A stretch of DNA of 64,000 nt from Streptomyces erythrochromogenes (GCF_036170895.1 NZ_CP108036.1:4963501-5027500); one strand, 5' to 3'; numbered from the stretch's first letter, positions 32,691 to 40,164 are shown. The notes: a model not told the origin generated them from the letters alone. Translations and numbers: made by a program.

Positions 32691-32725
32691 GGCCGGGCCT
32701 GTCGCGGTTGGCGACAGGCCCGGCC
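32691..32725 (-). terminator. 15-bp perfect hairpin upstream of HTH gene
   Basis: 32691-32705 pairs with 32711-32725, loop GGTTG. It lies between the genes ending at 32738 and starting at 32668, so read-through must be reduced or a new promoter used. Confidence 0.75.
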
Positions 32726-32737
32726 GGGAGGGGTGGG

Positions 32738-32998
32738 TCAGGCGGCGGCGGCGCGCAGCTGCTCGGCGTACTGGCTCCGCTTGATGCCCGGGACGACGCC
32801 GGGGGCGTGGGCGAGCAGCTCGGCCTCGGCCTCGGCGACGAGGTCGCGGCGGATGCCGTAGTGCTCGGCGGCGAACTGACCGACGAGGAGGTCCCGCGAG
32901 GCCGGCCACATCAAGCTTTCGGGCCGGGACCGGTCCAGGTACGACGCGATCTGCAGGAGCAGCGTGCGGCAGGTGTCGCTGGGCGGCTGGCCGGTCAT
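32738..32998 (-). CDS. Hypothetical phage protein
   Basis: 86 residues, helical. DTCRTLLLQIASYLDRSRPES, DLVAEAEAELLAHAPGVVPG. ATG overlaps the stop of the 52-residue gene upstream (ATGA). No recognised domain. Confidence 0.6.
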   Translation of the reverse strand: MTGQPPSDTCRTLLLQIASYLDRSRPESLMWPASRDLLVGQFAAEHYGIRRDLVAEAEAELLAHAPGVVPGIKRSQYAEQLRAAAA

Positions 32999-33153
32999 CG
33001 GTTCACCGCCGGGGTGATCGTGCCGGTGACACCGGCGGCCGTGACGCGGACGGTGAGGACGCGGCCGCCGATGCGCTGGATGCGGCCGGCGGCGATGAGC
33101 CGGCGGGCGGGCGCGGGCGCGGCGACAGGGGTGGACATGGCAAGATCGGGCAC
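32995..33153 (-). CDS. 52-residue hypothetical protein
   Basis: GTG 33153 with GGAGA 6 bp upstream. Ala/Pro N-terminus, then GRIQRIGGRVLTVRVTAAGVTG, a beta-hairpin-like pattern. Stop overlaps the next start (ATGA). Not an obvious family. Confidence 0.5.
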   Translation of the reverse strand: MPDLAMSTPVAAPAPARRLIAAGRIQRIGGRVLTVRVTAAGVTGTITPAVNR

Positions 33154-33239
33154 AGCCGTTCTCCTTGCTGGATCAAGGGGGGTTGGTCAGGCCCTCGTCC
33201 GGTGTTCGCGCACCGTCGGGGGCCGCTCTGTTACTGGGG

Positions 33240-33905
33240 CTATCCGGCGAGCAGCGGCGCCTCCTCGTGGCCCTGGTCGCGGTCGTGGTCGATCCACTCC
33301 TTCAGGTGCGCCCAAGAGCTCGGCGGGTACACCACCTCGCACCAGGGACACGTCACCGCGCTGCTGCTGCGGTAGTGGCGCAGGACGGCGCCGCACAGCG
33401 TGCCGTCGGGGTTCTCGGCCGGGCACGGGCCGAGCCGGGTCCCGCGCTCCGCGGTGTCGGCCGGGCAGACGATCGCCAGGGCCCGCTCGTCGAGCCTCCG
33501 GATCTCGATCGCGAACTGGCCGCCCTGGTCCCACGTGACCACGTAGTCGAGGTGGAAGGCCAGGCGCGTGGCGGCGGCCGTCACACGGTCGTTGTACGTG
33601 CCGGCGATGACGGGCGCCGACCCGCAGCGCGAGGCCTGCATCGCGGACCACCAGTCCTCGAGGACGCCGACGATGCCGCCCGGGCCACGCAGGGTCAGGA
33701 CGTCCGCAGCCACGGGCAGGGGCGCCTCGACGAGGCGGACGCGGCCGTACGACGGGCCGCCAGCAGCGGGCTGCAGCTCGTGCTGCAGCAGCCGGTACAG
33801 GGCGGGCAGGCGGCGCAGCCGTCCGGACGTCGCTGCCCTACACCGCGGGCACAGCGTCTCGTCAGCGGGCAGCGCCGCACGGCACACGCAGGGACGGGCG
33901 TTCAT
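33240..33905 (-). CDS. Zinc-ribbon phage protein, unknown function
   Basis: 221 residues. N-terminal ribbon CVCRAALPADETLCPRC, a helical middle (LYRLLQHELQP, WWSAMQASRCG), and a C-terminal ribbon CPAENPDGTLCG...CPWCEVVYP. ATG 33905 has AGGAGC 5 bp upstream. Two zinc sites and the position among early genes suggest a nucleic-acid-related role; conserved in actinophages by memory only. Confidence 0.7.
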   Translation of the reverse strand: MNARPCVCRAALPADETLCPRCRAATSGRLRRLPALYRLLQHELQPAAGGPSYGRVRLVEAPLPVAADVLTLRGPGGIVGVLEDWWSAMQASRCGSAPVIAGTYNDRVTAAATRLAFHLDYVVTWDQGGQFAIEIRRLDERALAIVCPADTAERGTRLGPCPAENPDGTLCGAVLRHYRSSSAVTCPWCEVVYPPSSWAHLKEWIDHDRDQGHEEAPLLAG

Positions 33906-34009
33906 CTCTTGCTCCTGACGGTCTTGCGGCGGTAGCCGAGGTAGGCGAGGACGAGGCCAGCGAGGAAGCTGGCCGCGACCCAGACGGCGAGGACGCCGAG
34001 GGCGGTCAC
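33902..34009 (-). CDS. 35-residue single-pass membrane peptide
   Basis: GTG overlaps the previous stop (GTGA), stop overlaps the next ATG (ATGA). One helix (LGVLAVWVAASFLAGLVLAYLG) and a basic tail RRKTVRSKR. Coupled on both sides. Function unknown. Confidence 0.6.
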   Translation of the reverse strand: MTALGVLAVWVAASFLAGLVLAYLGYRRKTVRSKR

Positions 34010-34248
34010 GGACGGGGCTCCCTCTGCTGGGGCGGCCGCGACAGCCGCGTGACGCTGGCCCTGGGGCTGCGGGGCCGGCTGCCGGAGCAGCCCGGGCAGT
34101 AGTCGACGTCGCCGGGGTGCGACCGCCAGCCGGCCGCCCGGGCGGCAGCGCGGGCCTCGTCGGTAGTCCAGCAGTAGATCGTGATGGCCCCAATGCAGGC
34201 GGCCTCGCTCCACACGGTGTTGCAGTGCAGGGTGATGGAGGCGCTCAC
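34006..34248 (-). CDS. Small Cys-containing phage protein
   Basis: 80 residues. MSASITLHCNTVWSEAACIG, then a helix with ARAAARAAGWRS and YCPGCSG. Such short proteins with a CPxCSG end are common on Streptomyces phages and integrated elements (memory). Zinc binding possible. Confidence 0.65.
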   Translation of the reverse strand: MSASITLHCNTVWSEAACIGAITIYCWTTDEARAAARAAGWRSHPGDVDYCPGCSGSRPRSPRASVTRLSRPPQQREPRP

Positions 34249-34254
34249 TGCTCC

Positions 34255-34713
34255 TCACAGGTCGCTAGGGCGGGGCGTGACGAGGTCGGAGCAGACGCAG
34301 GTGTGGACAGTGCCGTTGCAGGCCTGGCAGTAGTCCCGCTCGTCGGGCAGGTCGGGCAGGTCGGGCAGGTCGGGCTCGGGCACCACGGCCGGCCGCCGGT
34401 CGAGGTCGGACACCCATGCCGCGCACACCGCGGCGATCTGGATCAGCTCGGCGCGCAGCTTCGCGGGGTCGGTCTCGGCGAGGGCCTCGCGGTACTCCTC
34501 GTCGAGGACGTGGGCCCAGGTGAGCGTCTCCCTGTTGGCGTGCTGCTCGCAGATGGCGCGGGCGGCGTCGCGCATGGTCCGGTTGTAGGCGTCGTCCTGA
34601 GTGCCGTCGGGGTGGCGCTGGTCGCCGAACTTGGCGAGCTGCCGGCCACGTTCGGCGTCGAGCTCCTGGGCGAACCGGGCGAGGCCGGGGGTGGTGAACA
34701 GGGTGGGGTGCAT
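34255..34713 (-). CDS. MazG-like / NTP-PPase-related protein
   Basis: 152 residues. ERGRQLAKFGDQRHPDGT, WAHVLDEEYREALAE and LRAELIQIAAVCAAWV match the helical core of phage MazG-like pyrophosphohydrolase-related proteins, with the E-E-x-x-E type acidic pattern. C-terminal LPDLPDLPDE repeat then a cysteine motif (CQACNG..CVC). May shape nucleotide pools or alarmones; activity not certain because the full metal site is hard to place by eye. Confidence 0.7.
   Translation of the reverse strand: MHPTLFTTPGLARFAQELDAERGRQLAKFGDQRHPDGTQDDAYNRTMRDAARAICEQHANRETLTWAHVLDEEYREALAETDPAKLRAELIQIAAVCAAWVSDLDRRPAVVPEPDLPDLPDLPDERDYCQACNGTVHTCVCSDLVTPRPSDL
34342..34377 (-). repeat. 9-bp tandem repeat in MazG-like gene
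   Basis: GTCGGGCAG occurs three times in tandem (34342-34368), then a partial fourth copy, encoding Asp-Leu-Pro repeats. Confidence 0.85.
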
Positions 34714-34761
34714 GTCGGGTCTCCTTGGTGTGGGAGGGCGGGCGATCCGGATACGCGCCGG

Positions 34762-35046
34762 TCAGGTGGCGTCGGGGTGCGGGCCGCAGTAGCGGGCGTA
34801 GACGCGGAATTCGCCGTCCACGGTGCGGGCCTTGGCTTCGTAGTGACCTGCGGGGGCGTAGGCGCGGAGTTTGCCGGTACGGATGGCGTAGGCGGTGCTG
34901 CCAGCGGATGCGCGACTGCCCTTGGAGTCGATGTAAGCCCACTTGCCGGGGTGATCGCGGAGTTGGGCGGCAATGGCGATGTTGATGCCCCACTGGCCCT
35001 TCTCGGTGGCCTTGGGGAGAGGTTCGAAGGTGATGGTGTGGGTCAT
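34762..35046 (-). CDS. Conserved actinophage protein
   Basis: 94 residues. Contains WAYIDSKGSRASAGSTAYAI then RTGKLRAYAPAGHYEA and a strand-rich end. The pattern resembles short actinophage proteins of unknown role. Basic central part hints at nucleic acid binding, not proven. Confidence 0.65.
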   Translation of the reverse strand: MTHTITFEPLPKATEKGQWGINIAIAAQLRDHPGKWAYIDSKGSRASAGSTAYAIRTGKLRAYAPAGHYEAKARTVDGEFRVYARYCGPHPDAT

Positions 35047-35066
35047 GGGTGGCTCCGGCAGTGGTG

Positions 35067-36170
35067 TCAGGCCGCAGCGTCGAGGGCGCGGGCGGCGGCG
35101 TAGGCGGCGTGGGCGGCGGTGAAGGCCTCGACGCTGCCGCCGCGGTCGGGGTGCGCGGCGGTCATGGCGGCGCGGAGCTCGCCGAGGTCGGCGGCCGGGG
35201 CCGGGGCCGGGCCGACGGTGGGCGCCTCGAGGTACAGGAACTTGTCGGGCTCCCACCAGCCGGTCATCCTGCTCCGGCAGATCTCGCCCTCGGCCTCGAG
35301 GGCAGCCCGGTCCACGCTCCGCAGCTTGGTCTCGGCGCCCTCGCCCACGGCGTAGTAGATGCGCCGGGCGGTCTTCTTGAGGATGGGGAACCGGATGACC
35401 CGGGCAGGCACCCAGCGCTCGTCTCCCTCTCTGTCCCAGTGCCCGGACTGGATCCCGTACAGGTACTCGACGGGCGCCGGCAGGGCCCGGGCCGCGCGCC
35501 GCAGAACGCTGTCGGTGAGGTGCGGCCAGGCCACGCACCCCGCAGCGCCGCACGCCCGGTCGACGCGGCCCTCGGGCTGCCGGCCGTAGCCCAGCTCGAA
35601 GGCGAGGCGCGTTCCCTTCACCTTGCGGCCGCCGATGACTGCCTGGCTGCTGCCGACCCACAGCAGGTGGCCGTCCTCGGCCGCCCGGGTCCGCCGCTCG
35701 AGGGCCTCCTGCGGGGTGGCGGCCTGCGGGCCGCCCGCCGGGAGGAGGTGGAGGGAGCGGCGCAGCTTGCCGACGGAGTCGCGCCCGAGACCGGTGCGGC
35801 GGGCGATGTCCTGGTCGCTCAGCTCACCCGCCTGCAGCAGCCGCTCGGCCTCGTCGATGTCACCGGCGATGTGGCCCCCGGTGGCGGCCTTACGGTGCTG
35901 CCGGTAGCCGGTGAGGGCAGCGCGCTCCGTGGGGTTCAGGCCGCCGCGAACGCCGTCCCGGTAGGCGGGAGACACCGCGCCCTCCTCCAGCAGGGCCTCG
36001 TCGAGGCAGCGGCCCTTGACCGGGCAGACCCCGCACATGGCCCGGGCGATGGCCTCGCTCGACTCGAACTCGAGCAGCCGGCCGACGCATGCCGCGCGCT
36101 GCTGCCAGTGGGCGTCGGGAGCGGAGTCGGCGTGAGGGCGGCTGCGGCGGTTGGTGACGAGTGTGGGCAT
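35067..36170 (-). CDS. WhiB-like protein with C-terminal J-domain-like motif
   Basis: 367 residues. N-terminal WhiB-type Fe-S domain: Cys28, Cys46, Cys49, Cys55 (C-x17-C-x2-C-x5-C) followed by GVRGG at 73-77 in place of the usual GVWGG. A resolvase-type HTH (SDQDIARRTGLGRDSVGKLRRS) lies at ~118-140, a long middle domain with CGAAGC and basic segments follows, and the last ~35 residues read LRAAMTAAHPDRGGSVEAF, the HPD motif (340-342) of J domains. WhiB proteins bind sigma factor and DNA. ATG 36170 has GGAGGA 4 bp upstream. The combination is unusual; see findings. Confidence 0.8.
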   Translation of the reverse strand: MPTLVTNRRSRPHADSAPDAHWQQRAACVGRLLEFESSEAIARAMCGVCPVKGRCLDEALLEEGAVSPAYRDGVRGGLNPTERAALTGYRQHRKAATGGHIAGDIDEAERLLQAGELSDQDIARRTGLGRDSVGKLRRSLHLLPAGGPQAATPQEALERRTRAAEDGHLLWVGSSQAVIGGRKVKGTRLAFELGYGRQPEGRVDRACGAAGCVAWPHLTDSVLRRAARALPAPVEYLYGIQSGHWDREGDERWVPARVIRFPILKKTARRIYYAVGEGAETKLRSVDRAALEAEGEICRSRMTGWWEPDKFLYLEAPTVGPAPAPAADLGELRAAMTAAHPDRGGSVEAFTAAHAAYAAARALDAAA

Positions 36171-36180
36171 CGGTTCCTCC

Positions 36181-36345
36181 TCAGGCATCGGTGTCAGGGC
36201 AGATGGTCAGGCCGCTGCTGGCGAGGTACTCGCCGATGGCGGTGGCGAGGCCGGCCGGGGTGGCCTCGTCGGGCGGGGTGAGGACTCGGTAGTCCTCGAT
36301 GGCCGCCGTGAGTACGGCCATCGAGGTCGACGAGATGCCGCTCAC
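36181..36345 (-). CDS. 54-residue hypothetical protein
   Basis: GTG overlaps the stop of the Lsr2-like gene (GTGA). One helix TSMAVLTAAIEDYRV, then PAGLATAIGEYLASSG. No family recognised. Confidence 0.55.
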   Translation of the reverse strand: MSGISSTSMAVLTAAIEDYRVLTPPDEATPAGLATAIGEYLASSGLTICPDTDA

Positions 36346-36896
36346 GACGTGGCGTGGGAGGCGCGCCAAGCGGCGACGACCGAGGCGGGCACCACCCCGG
36401 CGACCGGGCAGGGGATCCCCTCCTCGCGCGCCCAGGCCCGGACCTCGGCGGGCACGTAGTCGCGCGGCTTGACCTGGCGGGTCTTCTGCCCGTCCCTGAG
36501 CTCGGCCGCCCGGGCCCGCAGCTTTTCGATGCGGGCCTCGAGCTCCTTCACGTTGGAGGTCACGGCCTCCAACTCGGCGTCCTGACGGCGCCGGTTCTGC
36601 AGGACGTCCAGGGCGGTGCTTGCGCGCACCCCGGCCGTGCGGATGGAGGGTGAGGGGTGGTCCGCGGCCCAGGACAGGAGGTCGGCCACGTCGGGGGTTG
36701 CGCTCGGTGCCGAGGCAGCAACAGGGGCCGGACGGGGCGGGGTCAGGGTGCCGGCGCGGTGCGCGGCGACCTCGTTCTGGTGTGCGCTGATGATCCTCTC
36801 GACGGCAGCCAGCTCGACACCCGTACGGTCGGCGATGGCCTGGTCGCTCAGGCCGTCGCGGTGCATGGCGATCAGGGTCTTGGTGGTGACCTGCAT
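36342..36896 (-). CDS. HTH protein with Lsr2-type C-terminal DNA-binding domain
   Basis: 184 residues. N-terminal HTH (MHRDGLSDQAIADRTGVELAAVERII), a linker, a coiled coil at ~105-135 (ELEAVTSNVKELEARIEKLRA), and a C-terminal domain (145-184) with VRAWAREEGIP and GVVPASVVAAWRASH, which matches the AT-hook-like DNA-binding domain of Lsr2. Lsr2 silences foreign, AT-rich DNA in actinobacteria. A phage copy could act as counter-silencer or shape phage DNA. The Lsr2 oligomerisation domain is absent; the coiled coil may replace it. Confidence 0.75.
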   Translation of the reverse strand: MQVTTKTLIAMHRDGLSDQAIADRTGVELAAVERIISAHQNEVAAHRAGTLTPPRPAPVAASAPSATPDVADLLSWAADHPSPSIRTAGVRASTALDVLQNRRRQDAELEAVTSNVKELEARIEKLRARAAELRDGQKTRQVKPRDYVPAEVRAWAREEGIPCPVAGVVPASVVAAWRASHATS

Positions 36897-36940
36897 GGCG
36901 GTTCTCTTTCTGATTCGGGTGGAACGGGGGCGGGGTGGTC

Positions 36941-37261
36941 TCAGCGGGTCCATCCCTGCCAGCGCACCGGGCGGACACCGGCGCGCTGCTGGGGCATGCT
37001 GCGGCTGCTGCGCCCGGGCCGGGGCGGCGCGGTGCACGTGGCCACGTGGGGCATGTAGCGGCGCTCGTACGCCTCGACGTCGGGGCGGTCGGAGCTGAGG
37101 CTCCGGGAGCGCAGGGTGCCGACGCCGTCGCGGTACACGGCCACGTTCCCGAGCGCGTTGGGGTCGGCGTTGACGGCCTGGCGGCGGCCGGCCACGGTCA
37201 CGGTCCAGCGGATCCGCTGGCCGCAGCTGCCGCACGAGGCGACGTCGTGGTCACTGAGCAT
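36941..37261 (-). CDS. Small zinc-binding phage protein
   Basis: 106 residues. CGSCGQRIRWTVTVAGRRQAV at the N-terminus gives one CxxC; HVATCTAPP later could complete the site. NADPNALGNVAVYRDGVG in the middle. Family seen by memory in Streptomyces phages; role unknown. Confidence 0.65.
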   Translation of the reverse strand: MLSDHDVASCGSCGQRIRWTVTVAGRRQAVNADPNALGNVAVYRDGVGTLRSRSLSSDRPDVEAYERRYMPHVATCTAPPRPGRSSRSMPQQRAGVRPVRWQGWTR

Positions 37262-37271
37262 CGGGAACTCC

Positions 37272-37469
37272 TCAGGTACCGGGGAGGTCGATGCAGTCGT
37301 GGCTGACGCACTGCACGTCGGCGGCGACGAGGTGGACGTGCAGGCCCTCGGCGGCCAGGGCCTCGGCGGCGAGGACGGCCGACGGTACGGGCTCGGCCGC
37401 GAACGGGACCGGGACGGTGCCGTACTCCTCGGCGTAGTCCAGCTCGGCGGAGGCGAGGACGATCGTCAT
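37272..37469 (-). CDS. 65-residue hypothetical protein
   Basis: Acidic, MTIVLASAELDYAEEYG, then AEGLHVHLVAADVQCVSH. GAGAGG lies upstream of ATG 37469. No family recognised; follows the replication gene by 12 bp. Confidence 0.55.
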   Translation of the reverse strand: MTIVLASAELDYAEEYGTVPVPFAAEPVPSAVLAAEALAAEGLHVHLVAADVQCVSHDCIDLPGT

Positions 37470-37481
37470 GGGGTGGGCCTC

Positions 37482-38459
37482 TCAGGCGGTGTCGGTGTCG
37501 GTGAAGTCGGTGATGTGCGGGGAGACGAGGCGCCAGCCGTAGACCCGGATGGCCTCTCGGCGGCCGAGCGTGCGGATCGCCCGCAGTACGGCCTCGGGGT
37601 CGGTCTCAGCGGCCGCGCGTACCTCGGCGACCGTGGCCACGTGCTCGGGGGCGCGGACCGACAGCAGGAGCGGCATCTGCCCCTGGCTGCTGGCGCTTTT
37701 CGCTTTGACCTCGGCGGCCCGGCGGTCGCGCCGCTCCTGGGTTGTGAGCGCCAGGGGCGGCCGGTCGGTGTCCGGCGGGGGATCCGCGTTCGGCGGGTCG
37801 CTGTCACCGGGGGGAGCTCCCCCCAGGGACGGGTGACCACCAACAGCAGCCGTCTCCTGGGGTAGTACGTGGGAACCCCTGGGACCTTGGGGGGCCGGTC
37901 CCCCCAACCCAAGGGGGGCCGGTCCCCCCTTGGGGTTGGGGGGCCGGTCCCCCAAGCTTTCGTCTGCGAAGTTGGGGGGCCGGTCCCCCCAACTCGGGTC
38001 CTCTGCCTGGGGGGCCGGTCCCCCCAGGTTCTGCTCCTCCTCGGACCAGGGCGCCGCCGCCTTCTTCGGGCGGACCCGGCGGCTGGCAGTGAGCGAGGCG
38101 ACGGCCGCAGCCCAGTCCGGGCGAGGAGCGATCAAGATCGTGTAGACGGTGGGGATGCCGCGCACGCGCTCCCCCTGCACACCGACCACCCCGGCGGCCT
38201 CGGCCGCCGCGAGCCACCGGCGTACCTCCTTGATGTCGGAGGCGCAGCCGCGGGCGATGCTCTGCACTCGGATCACCGTGCCGTCCCGCATCCGCAGGAC
38301 GCCGGCGGTGTTCGCGGCGGAGGCCATGGCGTAGAGCAGGGTGAGGAAACCACCGCGCAGGGGGCGCGGAATCTCCTTGGCCCACCTCCAGTACAGAGCG
38401 TTACGGAAGTCGTGCGGGACGCTGTTGTTCCAGGTCTTATCCGGCTGCTCATCGGGCAC
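37482..38459 (-). CDS. Replication-initiator-like protein carrying the origin repeats
   Basis: 325 residues. Residues ~1-105 form a winged-helix type domain (YWRWAKEIPRPLRGGFLTLL, GVLRMRDGTVIRVQSIARG, IKEVRRWLAAAEAAGVV), as in phage replication proteins with a HTH. The middle (~145-190) is coded by five near-identical palindromic repeats and reads GGPAP or GDRPP. The C-terminal ~100 residues are helical (EVRAAAETDPEAVLRAIRTLG). Layout parallels lambda O: DNA-binding N-terminus, origin inside the gene, helicase-recruiting C-terminus. GTG start. The initiator role is inferred from this architecture. Confidence 0.7.
   Translation of the reverse strand: MPDEQPDKTWNNSVPHDFRNALYWRWAKEIPRPLRGGFLTLLYAMASAANTAGVLRMRDGTVIRVQSIARGCASDIKEVRRWLAAAEAAGVVGVQGERVRGIPTVYTILIAPRPDWAAAVASLTASRRVRPKKAAAPWSEEEQNLGGPAPQAEDPSWGDRPPNFADESLGDRPPNPKGGPAPLGLGGPAPQGPRGSHVLPQETAAVGGHPSLGGAPPGDSDPPNADPPPDTDRPPLALTTQERRDRRAAEVKAKSASSQGQMPLLLSVRAPEHVATVAEVRAAAETDPEAVLRAIRTLGRREAIRVYGWRLVSPHITDFTDTDTA
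37887..38026. repeat. Five iterons: candidate phage replication origin
   Basis: Core GGGGGGCCGGTCCCCCC at 37889-37905, 37913-37929, 37938-37953 (one C shorter), 37974-37990 and 38009-38025. Centre spacings are about 24, 25, 36 and 35 bp. Copies fall in two reading registers of the gene (GGPAP versus GDRPP), so the DNA, not the protein, is conserved. Tandem protein-binding sites inside an initiator gene are the signature of a lambda-type ori. Confidence 0.7.
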
Positions 38460-38505
38460 GGGAGCTCTCTCGTGGTTGCGGTCGTACGGCGGACTGCTGC
38501 GGTGG

Positions 38506-38859
38506 TCAGCGGCGCAACTGGTCGGCGCGGTACTGCGGGAGGGCCAGGGCCAGGTGGGCGACCTCGTACCGGGCGCCGCGCACCGGGCGGATCCAGCCGC
38601 GGCCCTCGAGCGCCCGCAGCTGGACGGCGACCCGGCCGGCCGTCAGCCCGGTGGCCTCGACGAGGCCGAGCAGGCCGGGCTGGTCGGCGTCCGCGATCGT
38701 TCCGTTCGGGCCGGCGTACGAGGCGAGGGTCAGGGCGACGAGGCGGGTGTGCGGGTGCATCCGGCTGCAGCGGATGCCCTGGATGTAGCGGACCCGGTAG
38801 GTGCCGTCGACCGGGGCGGGGGCGAGGGCGCGGCGGGCGACGTCGAGGGGAGTGGGCAC
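38506..38859 (-). CDS. Winged-helix DNA-binding protein
   Basis: 117 residues. HPHTRLVALTLASYAGPNGTI, then LVEATGLTAGRVAVQLRALEGRGW with the wing RPVRGARYEVAHLAL: a standard MarR/GntR-like wHTH used in phage replication and regulation. GTG 38859 has GGAGGA 4 bp upstream. Lies just upstream of the replication gene. Confidence 0.75.
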   Translation of the reverse strand: MPTPLDVARRALAPAPVDGTYRVRYIQGIRCSRMHPHTRLVALTLASYAGPNGTIADADQPGLLGLVEATGLTAGRVAVQLRALEGRGWIRPVRGARYEVAHLALALPQYRADQLRR

Positions 38860-39074
38860 GGTTCCTCCGTCGAGGGAGAGGGTTGGGCGGGCGGTTCGGT
38901 GAGGCGGGAGAGGTAGGACCCGGCGGGCCAGCCCGGGCCGGGCGGAGTCTCGGCCCGCCCGGCGAGGGCGTTGGGCGTGTGTCGGTCGCAGCGCCAACCG
39001 CACGGGTAGGGCCGGGCCGCCTGCAGGCCGTGCGGCAGGGCCGCGTAGTCGCAGGGGCGGCGCGAGCGGGTCAC
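38730..39074 (-). CDS. Small Cys-containing protein overlapping the wHTH gene
   Basis: 114 residues. The N-terminal ~60 residues (RRPCDYAALPHGLQAARPYP, CGWRCDRHTPNALAG, PPGPGWPAG) are a recognisable module of small proteins on Streptomyces mobile elements. The last ~45 residues are the out-of-frame reading of the next gene's start, so the two genes overlap by 130 bp. GTG overlaps the previous stop (GTGA). Confidence 0.6.
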   Translation of the reverse strand: MTRSRRPCDYAALPHGLQAARPYPCGWRCDRHTPNALAGRAETPPGPGWPAGSYLSRLTEPPAQPSPSTEEPCPLPSTSPAAPSPPPRSTAPTGSATSRASAAAGCTRTPASSP

Positions 39075-39226
39075 AGCCGACGGACGGCGGCCGCTACGGC
39101 GTACGTCCACGCGGCGACCAGGGCGCGGGCCAGGCCGACGAGGGCCAGCACCAGGGCCAGCAGCCAGGCGAGGCAGCCGGTGGCGAACACGACCAGCACG
39201 ACGAGCGCGGGCAGGCCCCCGGTCAT
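39071..39226 (-). CDS. 51-residue membrane protein
   Basis: Two hydrophobic segments (LPALVVLVVFATGCLAWLLA and ALVLALVGLARALVAAWTYA) and basic end RRL. ATG overlaps the previous stop, and its own stop overlaps the next GTG. Role unknown. Confidence 0.6.
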   Translation of the reverse strand: MTGGLPALVVLVVFATGCLAWLLALVLALVGLARALVAAWTYAVAAAVRRL

Positions 39227-39660
39227 GCCGTGCCCGATCTGAGCTCGGCCGTACGGGACACCTTCGCCAGCTGCTGCTCGGCGGTGTAGGCCCGGAGGGT
39301 CATCCCGCTCAGCGCGCGGGTCAAGGACTCGTTGTCGTCCTGGAGTTCCAGCCGCCGCTCGTCCAGGGCCCGGGTACGGTCGCGCCACACCCGCCGGTCC
39401 CGGGCCAGGGCGAGGACGCCCGGCTCGGTGCGCAGCTCCTGCAGCACGCGGAGCTCGGCGCGCAGCTTCTCCTCCACCTCGGTCCGGCCAGCCGCCGGGG
39501 ACGGAGGCGGCGCGGCCGGCGTCTGGCCGGGCTGCGGGCCCGGGCGGGGGCCGGTCGTCACGATGAGCGGCGCGGGCTGCTCCTTGGCCTTGGCCAGTTC
39601 CTCGCGGAGGTAGGCGACCTCGGACCGCAGTCGGCGATTGGTGCGCAGCCAGGTCGTCAC
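39223..39660 (-). CDS. Coiled-coil protein
   Basis: 145 residues. Basic start (MTTWLRTNRRLRSEVAYLRE), a Pro-rich break, then long heptads (EVEEKLRAELRVLQELRTE; ALDERRLELQDDNESLTRAL). Likely dimer. GTG overlaps the previous stop. No enzymatic motif. Confidence 0.65.
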   Translation of the reverse strand: MTTWLRTNRRLRSEVAYLREELAKAKEQPAPLIVTTGPRPGPQPGQTPAAPPPSPAAGRTEVEEKLRAELRVLQELRTEPGVLALARDRRVWRDRTRALDERRLELQDDNESLTRALSGMTLRAYTAEQQLAKVSRTAELRSGTA

Positions 39661-39986
39661 AGCTCCTCCTCGATGGTGTCGTTGTGCACGGGGACTCCCT
39701 GATTCGGGGTGCCGCACTCGTCGCAGACGAGGCCGGCGGGGGTACGGGTGTGGGCGGTGGTGAGGTGCGCGCAGCTCGTGGTGTGGCAGGCGAGCCATGC
39801 GTCCGGCTCGGGGGCGCCGCGGCGGTGGCGGCCGGTCCCGGGGTTGGCCGGCCAGTCCCCGCGGGGGACGGCCTGCGTGACCCGCGGCAGCGGTACGGCG
39901 TGAACACGGCGGCTGACGATGTCCTGCAGCAGGTGTACGGCGAGGGCAGCAACGGCCAGGAGCAGTAAGGGCAGTTCAGGCCGCAT
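39657..39986 (-). CDS. Membrane-anchored zinc-finger protein
   Basis: 109 residues. One N-terminal helix (LPLLLLAVAALAVHLLQ) then a cytoplasmic or external part with CHTTSCAH and CDECGTP, a likely zinc site. Overlaps the upstream gene by 11 bp. Function unknown. Confidence 0.65.
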   Translation of the reverse strand: MRPELPLLLLAVAALAVHLLQDIVSRRVHAVPLPRVTQAVPRGDWPANPGTGRHRRGAPEPDAWLACHTTSCAHLTTAHTRTPAGLVCDECGTPNQGVPVHNDTIEEEL

Positions 39987-40164
39987 CCGGGACACCGCCC
40001 TCGGCCGGCGCCTGCAGCGGCGCCGGTACGGCAAGCGGGTCCGGCGAGCGCAGCAGGCAGCAGGAGTCGAGCGCGAGGGCCAGGTCCCCGGCCGTGGCGT
40101 ACCCGGCCTCCCACGCAGCGCGGATCGTGGCGGCTGCCGCCTGGATCCGGGCCTCGCCGCTCAT
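39976..40164 (-). CDS. 62-residue hypothetical protein
   Basis: Helical start (ARIQAAAATIRAAWEAGYAT), then LALALDSCCLL and a Pro tail. ATG overlaps the previous stop (ATGA). No family. Confidence 0.55.
   Translation of the reverse strand: MSGEARIQAAAATIRAAWEAGYATAGDLALALDSCCLLRSPDPLAVPAPLQAPAEGGVPDAA

Noticed and set aside
37887..38026. CRISPR array
   Set aside because: Repeats are short, GC palindromes with irregular spacing inside a gene and no cas genes nearby.
37869..39242. Plus-strand frame with GGRSPQ repeats
   Set aside because: Antisense reading of the iterons and early genes; repeats come from the DNA motif.
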